Part shown: positions 53,642 through 63,142 of the stretch, in pieces
Layout of the letters: each line of letters opens with the position of its first letter
How positions within the stretch are numbered: position 1 is the stretch's first letter
From: Billgrantia tianxiuensis
Lineage (GTDB): Bacteria; Pseudomonadota; Gammaproteobacteria; Pseudomonadales; Halomonadaceae
Direction: 5' to 3'
DNA length: 64,000 bases
Assembly: GCF_009834345.1 (NCBI RefSeq)
Contig: NZ_CP035042.1
Span: 1,178,001-1,242,000 of the forward strand
Program-made: the position numbers and the translations under genes
Notes under the pieces: generated by a model
Seen by the model: only the letters and a program-made list of their open reading frames with translations
Told to the model about the DNA's origin: nothing
Databases searched by the model: none

Positions 53642-53786
53642 AAGTGTGGCGTCTCTGGCGCGGCATGCCAGTTCTGAAGAGAAATTTGCCCTTGCCGGAA
53701 GTGGTATTATTGTGAACAAGGATTGTACACGAATGTATCGGCGTTGCCGAATCAACCTTCGAAAACTTGGCGTTAGCCTTGTTGTA

Positions 53787-53806
53787 ACCTAAAGTTTTCT
53801 TTAGGT
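53787..53806 (+). other. Perfect hairpin in the uspA / ABC importer intergenic region
   Basis: ACCTAAAG (53787-53794), TTTT loop, CTTTAGGT (53799-53806). It lies in the 427-base AT-richer stretch 53564-53990, which has no gene that I can support. It may be an operator or transcript structure ahead of the importer operon. Confidence 0.45.
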
Positions 53807-53990
53807 GACAGTGCGTTAAACGAACTTCCTTTTGCTGTCTCAATTGCGGTTCAACGCTATTTGGACCCTATGGGGATTGCGATGATTGACGGTAAAGGAA
53901 TAGTGTCAATGAATTCCAACAAGAACACTGGCCAGCTTGAGGAGCGAAGCCTTTCACTTCGCCGACGATGGCCATGAGCGGGAACCCTGC

Positions 53991-55135
<1,145 letters not shown>

Positions 55136-55216
55136 ACGTACCAACGTGTGGCGATGCCACCCCTGTGGCAATAAGTACAACAGTGACAAGAAGTACAACA
55201 AGCGTGGAGATCGACG

Positions 55217-56350
55217 ATGAAACACAATGAACAAGCAGGGAAACCGGCTGTGAAACTGCCGGTTCTGAAACTGATGGTATGTGCCGTGGCAGGGGCCTCG
55301 ACCCTGGGCCTTGGTGCCATGGCGCAGGCTCAGCAGACACTCAATATCGTCTCCTGGGGTGGCGCTTACACCGCGAGCCAGCAAAAGGCCTACCACGAGC
55401 CCTGGATGGAGCAGACCGGCGATCAGATCGTCAACCTCGACCGCAGCGGTAACGCTCTGGCCGGCTTGCGTGCACAGTCCCAGGCGGGCAACGTGACCTG
55501 GGATCTGGTCGACATGCTGCCGGCCGATGCCATGATCGCCTGCGCCGAAGGTTTGATCGAGCCGCTGGATCACGATGCGCTGCTGGCGGACGCGCCGGAC
55601 GGTACGCCGCCGAGCGAGGACTTCGTCGACGGTGCCTTGGGCGAATGCTTCGTTGCCTCGATCGTCTACTCCAACATCGTTGCCTTCAATACCGAGATGT
55701 TCCCGGAGGACAATCAGCCCAGCACCATCGCCGATGTCTTCGATCTGGAGAACTTCCCCGGCAAGCGCACCCTGCTGCGCAAGCCGATCAATAACCTGGA
55801 GTGGGCGCTGGTCGCCGACGGCGTCGCGCCGGAAGACGTCTACGACGTGCTCGAGACGGAAGAGGGCATCCAGCGCGCCTTCGCCAAGCTCGACACGATC
55901 AAGGACCATGTAATCTGGTGGGAGGAGGGCGCCCAGCCGCCACAACTGCTCGCCGACAAGGAGGTGGCCTTCGGCTCCGCCTACAATGGCCGCATCTTCG
56001 ATGCCATGGTCAGCGAGAACCAGCCCTTCGAAATCATCTGGGACGCCCAGGTGTTCGAGCTGGATGGCTGGGTAGTACCCGTCGGGAAGCTCGACAAGGT
56101 GAAGGATTATCTTTACTTCGCCACCGATACCCAGCGGCTCGCCGACCAGGCCCAGTACATCTCCTATGGTCCGGCACGCTACTCCTCTTCGGACATGGTC
56201 TCGGTCCACGCCGAGACGGGGATCGACATGATGCCGCACATGCCGACATTCCCGCCCAACTTTGCCACGGCCATCCAGAAGGACGACGAGTTCTGGGCCG
56301 ACTACAACGACGAGCTGACCCAGCGCTTCGACGCCTGGCTGGCTCAGTAA
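55217..56350 (+). CDS. Extracellular substrate-binding protein, PotD-like
   Basis: 377 residues. The signal peptide is long, with 20 hydrophilic residues before the hydrophobic core, and ends MAQAQQ. The periplasmic type II fold starts TLNIVSWGGAYTASQQKAYH, a signature of the polyamine receptor family (PotD/PotF/YdcS). WEEGAQPPQLLADKEVAFGS carries the loop that usually contacts the amine. The exact ligand is not given by sequence. Confidence 0.9.
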   Translation: MKHNEQAGKPAVKLPVLKLMVCAVAGASTLGLGAMAQAQQTLNIVSWGGAYTASQQKAYHEPWMEQTGDQIVNLDRSGNALAGLRAQSQAGNVTWDLVDMLPADAMIACAEGLIEPLDHDALLADAPDGTPPSEDFVDGALGECFVASIVYSNIVAFNTEMFPEDNQPSTIADVFDLENFPGKRTLLRKPINNLEWALVADGVAPEDVYDVLETEEGIQRAFAKLDTIKDHVIWWEEGAQPPQLLADKEVAFGSAYNGRIFDAMVSENQPFEIIWDAQVFELDGWVVPVGKLDKVKDYLYFATDTQRLADQAQYISYGPARYSSSDMVSVHAETGIDMMPHMPTFPPNFATAIQKDDEFWADYNDELTQRFDAWLAQ

Positions 56351-56357
56351 GCCGTTC

Positions 56358-56386
56358 CACCCACCCGGCTCCCGGCCGGGTGGGTG
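56358..56386 (+). other. Strong hairpin after the receptor gene
   Basis: CACCCACCCGGC (56358-56369) pairs perfectly with GCCGGGTGGGTG (56375-56386). No T run follows. Such structures between a receptor gene and its permease genes usually protect the receptor mRNA and lower permease expression. Confidence 0.65.
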
Positions 56387-56431
56387 TCTGTCGACTCTCT
56401 TTTCGTCATGTCGTTTCCTGGAGGGGCCCGA

Positions 56432-57685
56432 GTGTCCGAAACTCCCACTTCCCCTTTGACCACCGCCGATGGCGTACCGCTCAAGGTCAGCCTGCGTCGC
56501 GCCGTGAGACGCTCGAAGCTGAAGGCGTTCCTGCTGGTATCGCCACTGCTGCTGTTCCTTATCGTCGCCTTCGTCATGCCTATCGGCGAAATGCTTTGGC
56601 GCAGCGTCGACAATCCCGAGGTTTCGACGCATCTGTCACGCACCGTCGATGCGCTGGAGGGTTGGGACAGACAGTCGCTACCCGACGAACCGGTCTTCGC
56701 CGCCTTGGTGGAAGACCTGCGTGAAGGCCAAGAAGGCCGTAACCTGGGGCTGCTATCGAGCCGCCTGAACTATGAGAAGTCAGGCATGCGTTCGGCGATC
56801 ACTCGTACGGCGCGTCAACTGCGAACCGTCGAGCCGCCTTATCGCGAAGCGCTGATCGAGATCAACGATACTTGGGGCGAACTCGACACCTGGAAACTGA
56901 TCCAGCGCGAGGCGACCCCCTACACGCTTGCCTACTATCTGGCGGCAGTGGACCGTCAGCTCACGCCAACGGGCGAGATCGTCCAGGTACCGGACCATCT
57001 CAAGGTACATGTCTCGCTGTTCTGGCGTACCTTCTGGATGAGCGCGGTAATTACCGGCCTTACTCTGTTGCTCGGTTACCCGATCGCCTTCCTGCTGTCG
57101 AGCTTGCCGCTGCGCCATTCGAACCTGCTGATGATCCTGGTGTTGCTGCCGTTCTGGACCTCGCTGCTGGTGCGGACCACGACCTGGATCGCGATTCTCC
57201 AGTCTCAGGGGGTGCTCAACGACCTGATGGTCGCCATCGGCGTGATCGCCGACGAGGCCCGCTGGCAGATGATTCACAACAAGACCGGCACCATCGTGGC
57301 GATGACCCATATCTTGCTGCCGTTCATGATCCTGCCGCTCTACTCGGTGATGAAGACCATTCCTCCGAGCTACATGCGTGCGGCACGCTCACTCGGTGGG
57401 CGTCCCTTCCTGTGCTTCCGGCGGGTCTACTTCCCGTTGACCATTCCGGGCATCGCAGCGGGCGGTATCCTGGTATTCATCCTGTCAATCGGCTACTACA
57501 TCACACCGGCTCTGGTGGGTGGGCAGTCAGGGCGCTTCATCACCAACTACATCGCTTACCACATGCAGACCTCACTGAACTGGGGACTGGCCGCGGCCAT
57601 TGCCTCGATCCTGCTGTTGGTGGTGATCGTCTTCTACATGGTCTTCAATCGCCTGATCGGCGTCGACAAGGTCAAGCTGGGGTAA
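56432..57685 (+). CDS. Polyamine-type ABC transporter permease 1 with large periplasmic insert
   Basis: 417-residue permease, longer than PotB (about 275). A first helix (FLLVSPLLLFLIVAFVMPIG, about 35-55) is followed by a hydrophilic insert of about 140 residues before the usual permease core (SLFWRTFWMSAVITGLTLLL onward). The coupling loop is RAARSLGGRPFLCFRRVYFP. The start is GTG at 56432 because GGAGGGG (56420-56426) is five bases away; upstream in-frame ATG codons include that site. Many four-gene importers of this subgroup have the same insert. Confidence 0.9.
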   Translation: MSETPTSPLTTADGVPLKVSLRRAVRRSKLKAFLLVSPLLLFLIVAFVMPIGEMLWRSVDNPEVSTHLSRTVDALEGWDRQSLPDEPVFAALVEDLREGQEGRNLGLLSSRLNYEKSGMRSAITRTARQLRTVEPPYREALIEINDTWGELDTWKLIQREATPYTLAYYLAAVDRQLTPTGEIVQVPDHLKVHVSLFWRTFWMSAVITGLTLLLGYPIAFLLSSLPLRHSNLLMILVLLPFWTSLLVRTTTWIAILQSQGVLNDLMVAIGVIADEARWQMIHNKTGTIVAMTHILLPFMILPLYSVMKTIPPSYMRAARSLGGRPFLCFRRVYFPLTIPGIAAGGILVFILSIGYYITPALVGGQSGRFITNYIAYHMQTSLNWGLAAAIASILLLVVIVFYMVFNRLIGVDKVKLG

Positions 57686-57689
57686 TCCA

Positions 57690-58541
57690 ATGGCCATTCC
57701 TTCCTACGCCACCCGCGGTGAACGAATCTGGCACTACGTGTTCCTGGGAATCTGTGCGCTGATCTTCCTGTTCCTGGTGGGGCCGCTGCTGATCATCATC
57801 CCGCTCTCGTTCAATGCGCAGCCCTATTTCACGTTCAGCCAGGAGATGCTGACCCTCGACCCGGCAGGCTACTCGCTGCGCTGGTACGAGGACTTCTTCA
57901 CCTCGCGGGCATGGCTGCATGCGATCAAGAACAGCTTCATCATCGGTATCGCTTCGACGATCCTGGCGACGGTCCTGGGTACCATCGCAGCGCTGGGACT
58001 GTCGAGCCGGCACATGCCGGCGCGTGGGGCTATCATGGCGCTGCTCATTTCGCCGATGATCGTGCCGCTGATCATTTCAGCGGCTGCCATGTTCTTCTTT
58101 TTCTCCAAGATCAACCTGGCGCAAACCTACCTCGGCGTGATTCTGGCGCACACCGCGCTTGGCATACCGTTCGTCGTCATTACCGTGACGGCCACCCTGT
58201 CGAGTTTCGATACCACGTTGATCAGGGCGGCACATAGCCTCGGGGCCAACCCCACCCGTACCTTCTTCAAGGTGGTGTTGCCACTGGTAACGCCGGGCGT
58301 CGTTTCCGGGGCCCTGTTCGCCTTCATCACTTCCTTCGACGAAGTCGTGGTGGTGCTGTTCATCTCCGGACCCGCTCAGACCACCATGCCGATCCAGATG
58401 TGGTCCGGTATCCGCGAACAAATCAGCCCCACGATCCTGGCAGTGGCGACCCTGCTGGTGCTGCTTTCCATGCTGCTGCTGACGACGCTGGAGCTGTTGC
58501 GACGTCGCAGCGAGCGTCTTCGGGGCGTTACGCCGGAATAG
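57690..58541 (+). CDS. Polyamine-type ABC transporter permease 2
   Basis: 283-residue PotC-like permease with six helices. The EAA coupling loop is RAAHSLGANPTRTFFKVVLP. It starts four bases after permease 1 and closes the operon. A strong hairpin with a T-rich tail follows. Confidence 0.93.
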   Translation: MAIPSYATRGERIWHYVFLGICALIFLFLVGPLLIIIPLSFNAQPYFTFSQEMLTLDPAGYSLRWYEDFFTSRAWLHAIKNSFIIGIASTILATVLGTIAALGLSSRHMPARGAIMALLISPMIVPLIISAAAMFFFFSKINLAQTYLGVILAHTALGIPFVVITVTATLSSFDTTLIRAAHSLGANPTRTFFKVVLPLVTPGVVSGALFAFITSFDEVVVVLFISGPAQTTMPIQMWSGIREQISPTILAVATLLVLLSMLLLTTLELLRRRSERLRGVTPE

Positions 58542-58569
58542 TTCGTCGGGTGTTCGTGCCTCCTCCCCC

Positions 58570-58600
58570 GCAGGGGCCCTATGGGGCCCCTGCTGCATTT
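58570..58600 (+). terminator. Terminator of the polyamine-type importer operon
   Basis: GCAGGGGCCC (58570-58579) and GGGCCCCTGC (58584-58593) form a ten-pair stem with a four-base loop, then TGCATTTT. It ends the operon 28 bases after the last stop. Confidence 0.85.
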
Positions 58601-58854
58601 TGGTGTCTCTGGTTCCACCTCTCATCGCTACGCCATGCGTAAGCCGAGCTCCTCAAAACCAACGTGGCGGTTATCTGTAGCAGACCTAGCCATGTGCCAG
58701 TTTGCGCCACCCTAATGGCTGATATGAGGGAGAAAAATGATCTGTGTCTTTTTGTGCAAGTTTTTGTTTTCTATGAAGTAAGTGGGTAATTGGTCGAGCT
58801 GGCACAGCCTGTGCTGCAGGAAGGGGGAGGACGAACCAACCAGGGAGAATCCAC
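58601..58854. other. Gene-free spacer ahead of the acidic lipoprotein
   Basis: I see no gene here. The stretch 58725-58795 is AT-richer (several T runs) than the surroundings and probably holds the promoter of the lipoprotein gene, but no clear -35/-10 pair stands out. Confidence 0.5.
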
Positions 58855-59262
58855 ATGAGCCATGAGAAGCGTGCAAGCAGGTCTGCCAGGCGATTGACGG
58901 CCTTGGCCTCGGCAGTTGCCCTTGCGCTGGGAACGTTGTCGCTTGCCGGCTGCGGCAATGATGACGACGAGCTTCCTCCGGTCGAGGAGGAACGTCCCAC
59001 CATGGAGGAACAGGGTTCGCCGATGCAGGATACTACGGCTGATCCCGGCATCGACCAGACCGACTCCGCCGCCGGCGATGGCGCCGCTGACCCTGCTACC
59101 GGTGTCGAGGAGAACCCGGAGGGGGCTGATGTGGCTCCCGAGCAGGACCCGCTCCCCGAGGCTGAACAGGAGCCGGTGCCTGACGGGCAGCAAACCACCA
59201 TGGACGAGGATCAAGAGGACGATCCTCTGGTGGACGACGAGGAACAGCAGGGTGGTACCTAA
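58855..59262 (+). CDS. Small highly acidic lipoprotein
   Basis: 135 residues. Signal peptide with lipobox LSLAGC, Cys33; the next residue is Gly, so outer-membrane sorting is likely. The mature 103 residues are nearly all Asp, Glu, Pro, Gln, Gly and Thr, with no hydrophobic core, so it is probably disordered. I do not recognise a family. The next gene encodes a similar low-complexity exported protein, 105 bases downstream, and the two may work together at the cell surface. Confidence 0.75.
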   Translation: MSHEKRASRSARRLTALASAVALALGTLSLAGCGNDDDELPPVEEERPTMEEQGSPMQDTTADPGIDQTDSAAGDGAADPATGVEENPEGADVAPEQDPLPEAEQEPVPDGQQTTMDEDQEDDPLVDDEEQQGGT

Positions 59263-59366
59263 TCAGGTCTCTCTCGCTTATGCGCTGTCAGAGGAATGAC
59301 GGCACAGGACAGGAAGCCCATTACATTTCGATTTCGTCGCAAGGCGATGTCGCAGGAGGTGGAAGT

Positions 59367-60023
59367 ATGATGTCCAAGGAATTTCTGAAGAAGCTAGGCG
59401 TTCTTGGCGTGACCATGGGGCTGACCGCCAGCCCGCTGGCCCTTGCCCAGCAGACACAGCAGGACGAATACCAGACTCAGCCGGGTACCGAGCAGCCGGG
59501 CGATTACCCTGGCACTGATGCCGCTCCCGGCCATGAAACCGGCCCTGGCGTGGATCCCGGTGATCCCGCTGCTCCTGGCATCGACGGTACTACCGAGCCG
59601 GGCGCGGACCCGGGAATGCCGGGTACTGAAGCTCAGCCGGGCATGCAGCAGGATCCAGGCATGCAGCAGGATCCGGGCATGCAGCAGGATCCGGGCATGC
59701 AACAGGATCCAGGCATGCAGCAACAGCAGCCTGGCACCACCGATCCGGGGTTTGAAACCACTCCGGGAACCGGCACCGATGCAGCACCGGGTCATGAGAC
59801 CGGCCCTGGCGTCGACCCCGGTGATCCCGCTGCCCCTGGCATCGACGGTACCACCGAGCCGGGCGCGGATCCGGGCATGCCGGGCACCGAGGCTGCCCCT
59901 GGCGATGAACCCGGCTTCGGCAGCGGAACCGAAGCGATGCCGGGCGATGAACCCGAGTTCGAATACGAGAACGAGGAAGAGGAGTGGGACTATCCGGAGG
60001 ATGACGAGAAGAGCGATTCGTAA
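59367..60023 (+). CDS. Secreted Pro/Gly/Asp-rich repeat protein
   Basis: 218 residues. A signal peptide (to LALAQ, about residue 28) is followed by a repeat region with no hydrophobic core. Two copies of a 41-residue block (GTDAAPGHETGPGVDPGDPA onward) flank about five copies of PGMQQD, and an acidic tail (EYENEEEEWDYPEDDEKSDS) ends the protein. The start is ATG 59367 or 59370, with GCAGGAGGTGG upstream. Function unknown; I infer a disordered, calcium- or polymer-binding surface or periplasmic protein, but no motif proves it. A hairpin follows. Confidence 0.78.
   Translation: MMSKEFLKKLGVLGVTMGLTASPLALAQQTQQDEYQTQPGTEQPGDYPGTDAAPGHETGPGVDPGDPAAPGIDGTTEPGADPGMPGTEAQPGMQQDPGMQQDPGMQQDPGMQQDPGMQQQQPGTTDPGFETTPGTGTDAAPGHETGPGVDPGDPAAPGIDGTTEPGADPGMPGTEAAPGDEPGFGSGTEAMPGDEPEFEYENEEEEWDYPEDDEKSDS
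59511..59633 (+). repeat. 123-bp block, copy 1
   Basis: Encodes 41 residues from GTDAAPGHETG to GTEA. Copy 2 at 59772-59894 encodes the same residues and differs only at scattered synonymous bases. The copies lie 261 bases apart in the same frame. Confidence 0.9.
59637..59726 (+). repeat. 18-bp minisatellite encoding PGMQQD
   Basis: Five units of 18 bases (consensus CCGGGCATGCAGCAGGAT), the last degenerate. Each unit adds one PGMQQD hexapeptide, so copy number changes keep the frame. Confidence 0.9.
59772..59894 (+). repeat. 123-bp block, copy 2
   Basis: Second copy of the block at 59511-59633, same 41 residues (GTDAAPGHETG to GTEA), with scattered synonymous differences. Confidence 0.9.
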
Positions 60024-60035
60024 TCCTCGAGTTTC

Positions 60036-60059
60036 GGCCCCGGCCGCCTGGCCGGGGCC
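60036..60059 (+). terminator. GC-rich hairpin after the repeat protein
   Basis: GGCCCCGGCC (60036-60045) and GGCCGGGGCC (60050-60059) form a perfect ten-pair stem with a four-base loop, 13 bases after the stop. No T run follows, so termination may be weak. Confidence 0.55.
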
Positions 60060-60177
60060 AGAAGGAGAACGATTCGGCGCAAAGATGCGCCACCTGGATA
60101 GCATGACGCGGCGCAATTCGCTGGCGGCCCGCCACCCTCCCCCCTTGCACCGTCAGTCGAATTGCATGGCGTGCTTC

Positions 60178-60204
60178 GCCCCGAGCTCCCACGGGGGCTT
60201 TTTT
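60178..60204 (+). terminator. Intrinsic terminator between convergent units
   Basis: GCCCCG (60178-60183) pairs with CGGGGGC (60092-60098 of this kilobase, i.e. 60192-60198) with one bulged G, followed by TTTTTT to 60204. It probably ends the upstream plus-strand transcript before the convergent response-regulator gene. Confidence 0.75.
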
Positions 60205-60233
60205 ACATCGCGAGAATCGACTACTCCTCTTGA

Positions 60234-61620
60234 CTACTCCTCTTCCAGGCGACGATAAAGCGTGCGCCTGGCAATGCCGAGGATGTCGGCGGTTCGTCGC
60301 TTGTTGCCCCCCGTTGCTTCGAGCACTTTCTGAATGTAGCGCTTCTCGACCTCTTCCAGGCTGGGCCAGCTCTGCTGGCTGCTGGCGACCATGGCGTGGC
60401 TAGTCTCGATCTGACGCATGGCACCGCGTTGCTCCTGACCATGCTGGCGAATGCGCTCCGGCAAGTCGGCATGGCTGAGCAGGCCCTCTTCGGCTAGCGT
60501 CACGGCGCGCATGACAGCATTCTCGAGCTCCCGCACGTTGCCCGGGTAGGGGTAGTCGAGCAGGGTTTGCAGGGCCATGGGTTCGATACGATCGATGCGT
60601 TTGCCCTGCGCGTTGGCGTGCTTCTCGATCATGCTCGAGATCAGCCGCTCGATGTCGCCTTGGCGTTCGCGCAGAGGGGGGATGCGCAGGGAAAAGGTCT
60701 CCAGACGGTAGAACAGGTCGCTGCGGAAGTTACCGCTCTCGATCTCCTGCTCCAGGTCACGATGCGTCGCGGCAATGATGCGTACGTCCACCGCTTCTTC
60801 CTTTTCGGCGCCAACCGCCTTGACCATTTTCTCCTGTAGCGCCCTGAGCAGTTTGGCCTGCAGGCCGGGCGACATTTCGCCGATCTCGTCGAGAAAGAGA
60901 CTGCCCCGTTGGCTGCCTGGAACAGGCCCTGGCGCGATTCGCTGGCGCCGGTGAAGGCCCCTTTGACATGGCCGAAGAACTCACTCTCCATCAGTTCGGA
61001 GGGATGCTGGCACAGTTGATGGCAACGAAAGGCTCCTTGGCTCGGGGGCTCTCGGCATGGATGGCACGGGCCAGCAGCTCCTTGCCGGTGCCGCTTTCGC
61101 CCAGGATGAGAATCGGCGCATCGCTCTTGGCTAGCCGTGCAGCATCGTGGAACAGTGCCTGCATCGCTTCGCTCCCGCCGACGATACCGTGGAAATGACC
61201 CGCCGGCTCGTCCTGTTGGAAGCGCTCGGCCAGGCGTCGATTCTCCAGCACGCGATAAACTGCTTCGCCCACGCTCTCGAGATCCAACGGCTTGGTCAGG
61301 AAATCGTCGGCACCGATCTTGAGTGCCTCAACGGCCTGATCGATGGTTCCGAATGCGGTAATGACGATGAACCCGAGTCGGCTGCCCTCATGGCGCAACT
61401 GTTCGAGCAGCTGCATGCCGCTCATGCCGGGCAGGCGCACGTCGCTGATGACCAGGGCCACCTCGCTATGGCTCAAGGTGACAACGGCCTCTTCGGCACT
61501 GCCGACTCCGATTGTCTGGTAACCGGCTTCCTGTAGCTCCTCCTCAAGAAGCTCGAGGATGGCGGCATCATCCTCGACGATGAGAATCGGAAGATCGGTA
61601 TGGCTGTAGCTCCCTGTCAC
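60234..61620 (-). CDS. Sigma-54-dependent response regulator, NtrC family (two one-base frameshifts in this sequence)
   Basis: About 462 residues after repair. Receiver domain with acceptor D60 in VISDVRLPGMSG; AAA+ domain with Walker A GESGTGKE, sigma-54 contact loop GAFTGA and Walker B GSLFLDEIGEM; Fis-type HTH at the end (KRRTADILGIARRTLYRRL). One frame break near GG 60998-60999 (adding C on the coding strand restores SIPPELMESEFFGH), another at CCCC 60904-60907 (restores ANGGSLFLDEIGEM). Starts with GTG overlapping the kinase stop by four bases. Activates sigma-54 promoters; targets unknown. Confidence 0.9.
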
Positions 61621-63074
61621 GTGGCAGTCCCTCCTTCATCGATATCGTTCAGTGGTAGCCCGATTTCGAAGCCGGCTCCCCCCAGTTCGCTGTCGAACAC
61701 CCCAACGGTACCGCCGTGGTCGTTGATAATGCGGTGCACCATGGAAAGCCCGAGGCCGCTGCCTTGGCCGACGGGCTTGGTCGTGAAAAAAGGATCGAAG
61801 ACTTTCGGCTTGTCATTGTCGCCGATACCCGAGCCATCATCCTCTACCCACAAGGTTAGCCAGCCTTCCTTTTCTTGGGAGCGTATGCGTACCCGGCTTA
61901 CTCCCTCAGCCTGGGCGGCATTGCGCAGGAGGTTGGTCAGTACCTGGATCAATTGCTGGCCATTGGCCAGCAGCGGTGAAGAGGAGGGAGAAAGATCGAG
62001 TTCCAGGCGAATGACGTTACGCTCGAAATCCTCCTCCACCAGTTCGCGTGCCGTGCCGACCAATTCAGCCAGCTCCAGCGGCTCCTTCTCGACATTGTGA
62101 CGCCGCCCCAGCTCCATGAGCTGGCGTACGATTTCGACGATACGCTCCACCTCGCTGCGAATTCGCCCGAGCTTGGCCCGGTCTGCCTCGTCGAGCGTTT
62201 CGCGCCGGGCCAGACGCTGGGCCTGGCCATTGATCACCGTGAGCGGCGCGCCGATCTCATGCGCCACTCCGGCGGCAAGCACGCCCAACTCGGCGAGCTT
62301 CTTCGACTTGCGCAGGCGCTTCTCGAGCTCGATCTCCTTGCGTCGGCGTGCCTCGATGTCGGCATCCTTTTCCGCCATGGCATCCAGCATACCGTTGAGC
62401 GCCACGGCGAGGCGTTCGTACTCCTGGGGGCCTTCGGCTTCGGCACGCTGGCCGCGGTCCCCGGCCTCGACACGCTGCATCACCGTGAGCAGGCGCTCCA
62501 GCGGCCGTTCGATATGGCGGCGGAAACCCCACCAGATACCCAGCACGATACCGGCCGCACCGATGACGAAGGCCAGCAGGGCCAACTGGCTGAGAAAGCC
62601 GGTGTAATTCTCGATGCCGGTGTTGAGCCGGTTGACCTGTAGCACGCCCTGTACTTCGCCGGTAGCGGAGAGCAGCGGCTTCAGTGCCGAGTAGTAGTGC
62701 CAGCCGTCATGCTCGCGGTAGGCGGCGCGCATCTCGCCATGCTCGGCCACCTCGCGAATGGTCTCGGGGCTGAACAGGGCTTGGCCCAGCCCAAGGCCGT
62801 AGATTTCCCGACCGTTGGCATCGAAGACATAGGCGCCATAGATACGATGGAAGGAGAAGGCGGAGTAGAGCGACTCCTCGAGCGGCTCGGTGGCATCCCG
62901 GGTCAAGGCATGGCTCAGCGTAGTGCCGATCACGTTGGTGATGACCTGGACTTCACGCTCCAGACGGTTGCGCACATTGTCCTCGAGCGACTTGATAGCC
63001 ACCAGGCTGAAAATCAGCAGCACGAGGAAGAGCGGCGCAATGACGGTGATAAGGATCAGGTTGCGTAGGCGCAT
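61617..63074 (-). CDS. Sensor histidine kinase, partner of the sigma-54 regulator
   Basis: 485 residues. TM1 (about 5-28), a periplasmic sensor region (about 30-160, with IYGAYVFDANGREIYGLGLG), TM2 (about 162-184), HAMP, HisKA with H272 in AAGVAHEIGAPLTVI, and HATPase with N box LTNLLRNAAQA, DDGSGIG and GSGLGLSM. NtrB/ZraS/AtoS-like architecture. The stimulus is unknown. It is the first gene of the pair, and its stop overlaps the regulator start. Confidence 0.93.
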   Translation of the reverse strand: MRLRNLILITVIAPLFLVLLIFSLVAIKSLEDNVRNRLEREVQVITNVIGTTLSHALTRDATEPLEESLYSAFSFHRIYGAYVFDANGREIYGLGLGQALFSPETIREVAEHGEMRAAYREHDGWHYYSALKPLLSATGEVQGVLQVNRLNTGIENYTGFLSQLALLAFVIGAAGIVLGIWWGFRRHIERPLERLLTVMQRVEAGDRGQRAEAEGPQEYERLAVALNGMLDAMAEKDADIEARRRKEIELEKRLRKSKKLAELGVLAAGVAHEIGAPLTVINGQAQRLARRETLDEADRAKLGRIRSEVERIVEIVRQLMELGRRHNVEKEPLELAELVGTARELVEEDFERNVIRLELDLSPSSSPLLANGQQLIQVLTNLLRNAAQAEGVSRVRIRSQEKEGWLTLWVEDDGSGIGDNDKPKVFDPFFTTKPVGQGSGLGLSMVHRIINDHGGTVGVFDSELGGAGFEIGLPLNDIDEGGTAT

Positions 63075-63142
63075 GGCAGCTCGCGAACGGTATTCGACGG
63101 GAACGGCATGGCCGGGCAGCGAACCCGGCGCCGCGACGGTGC

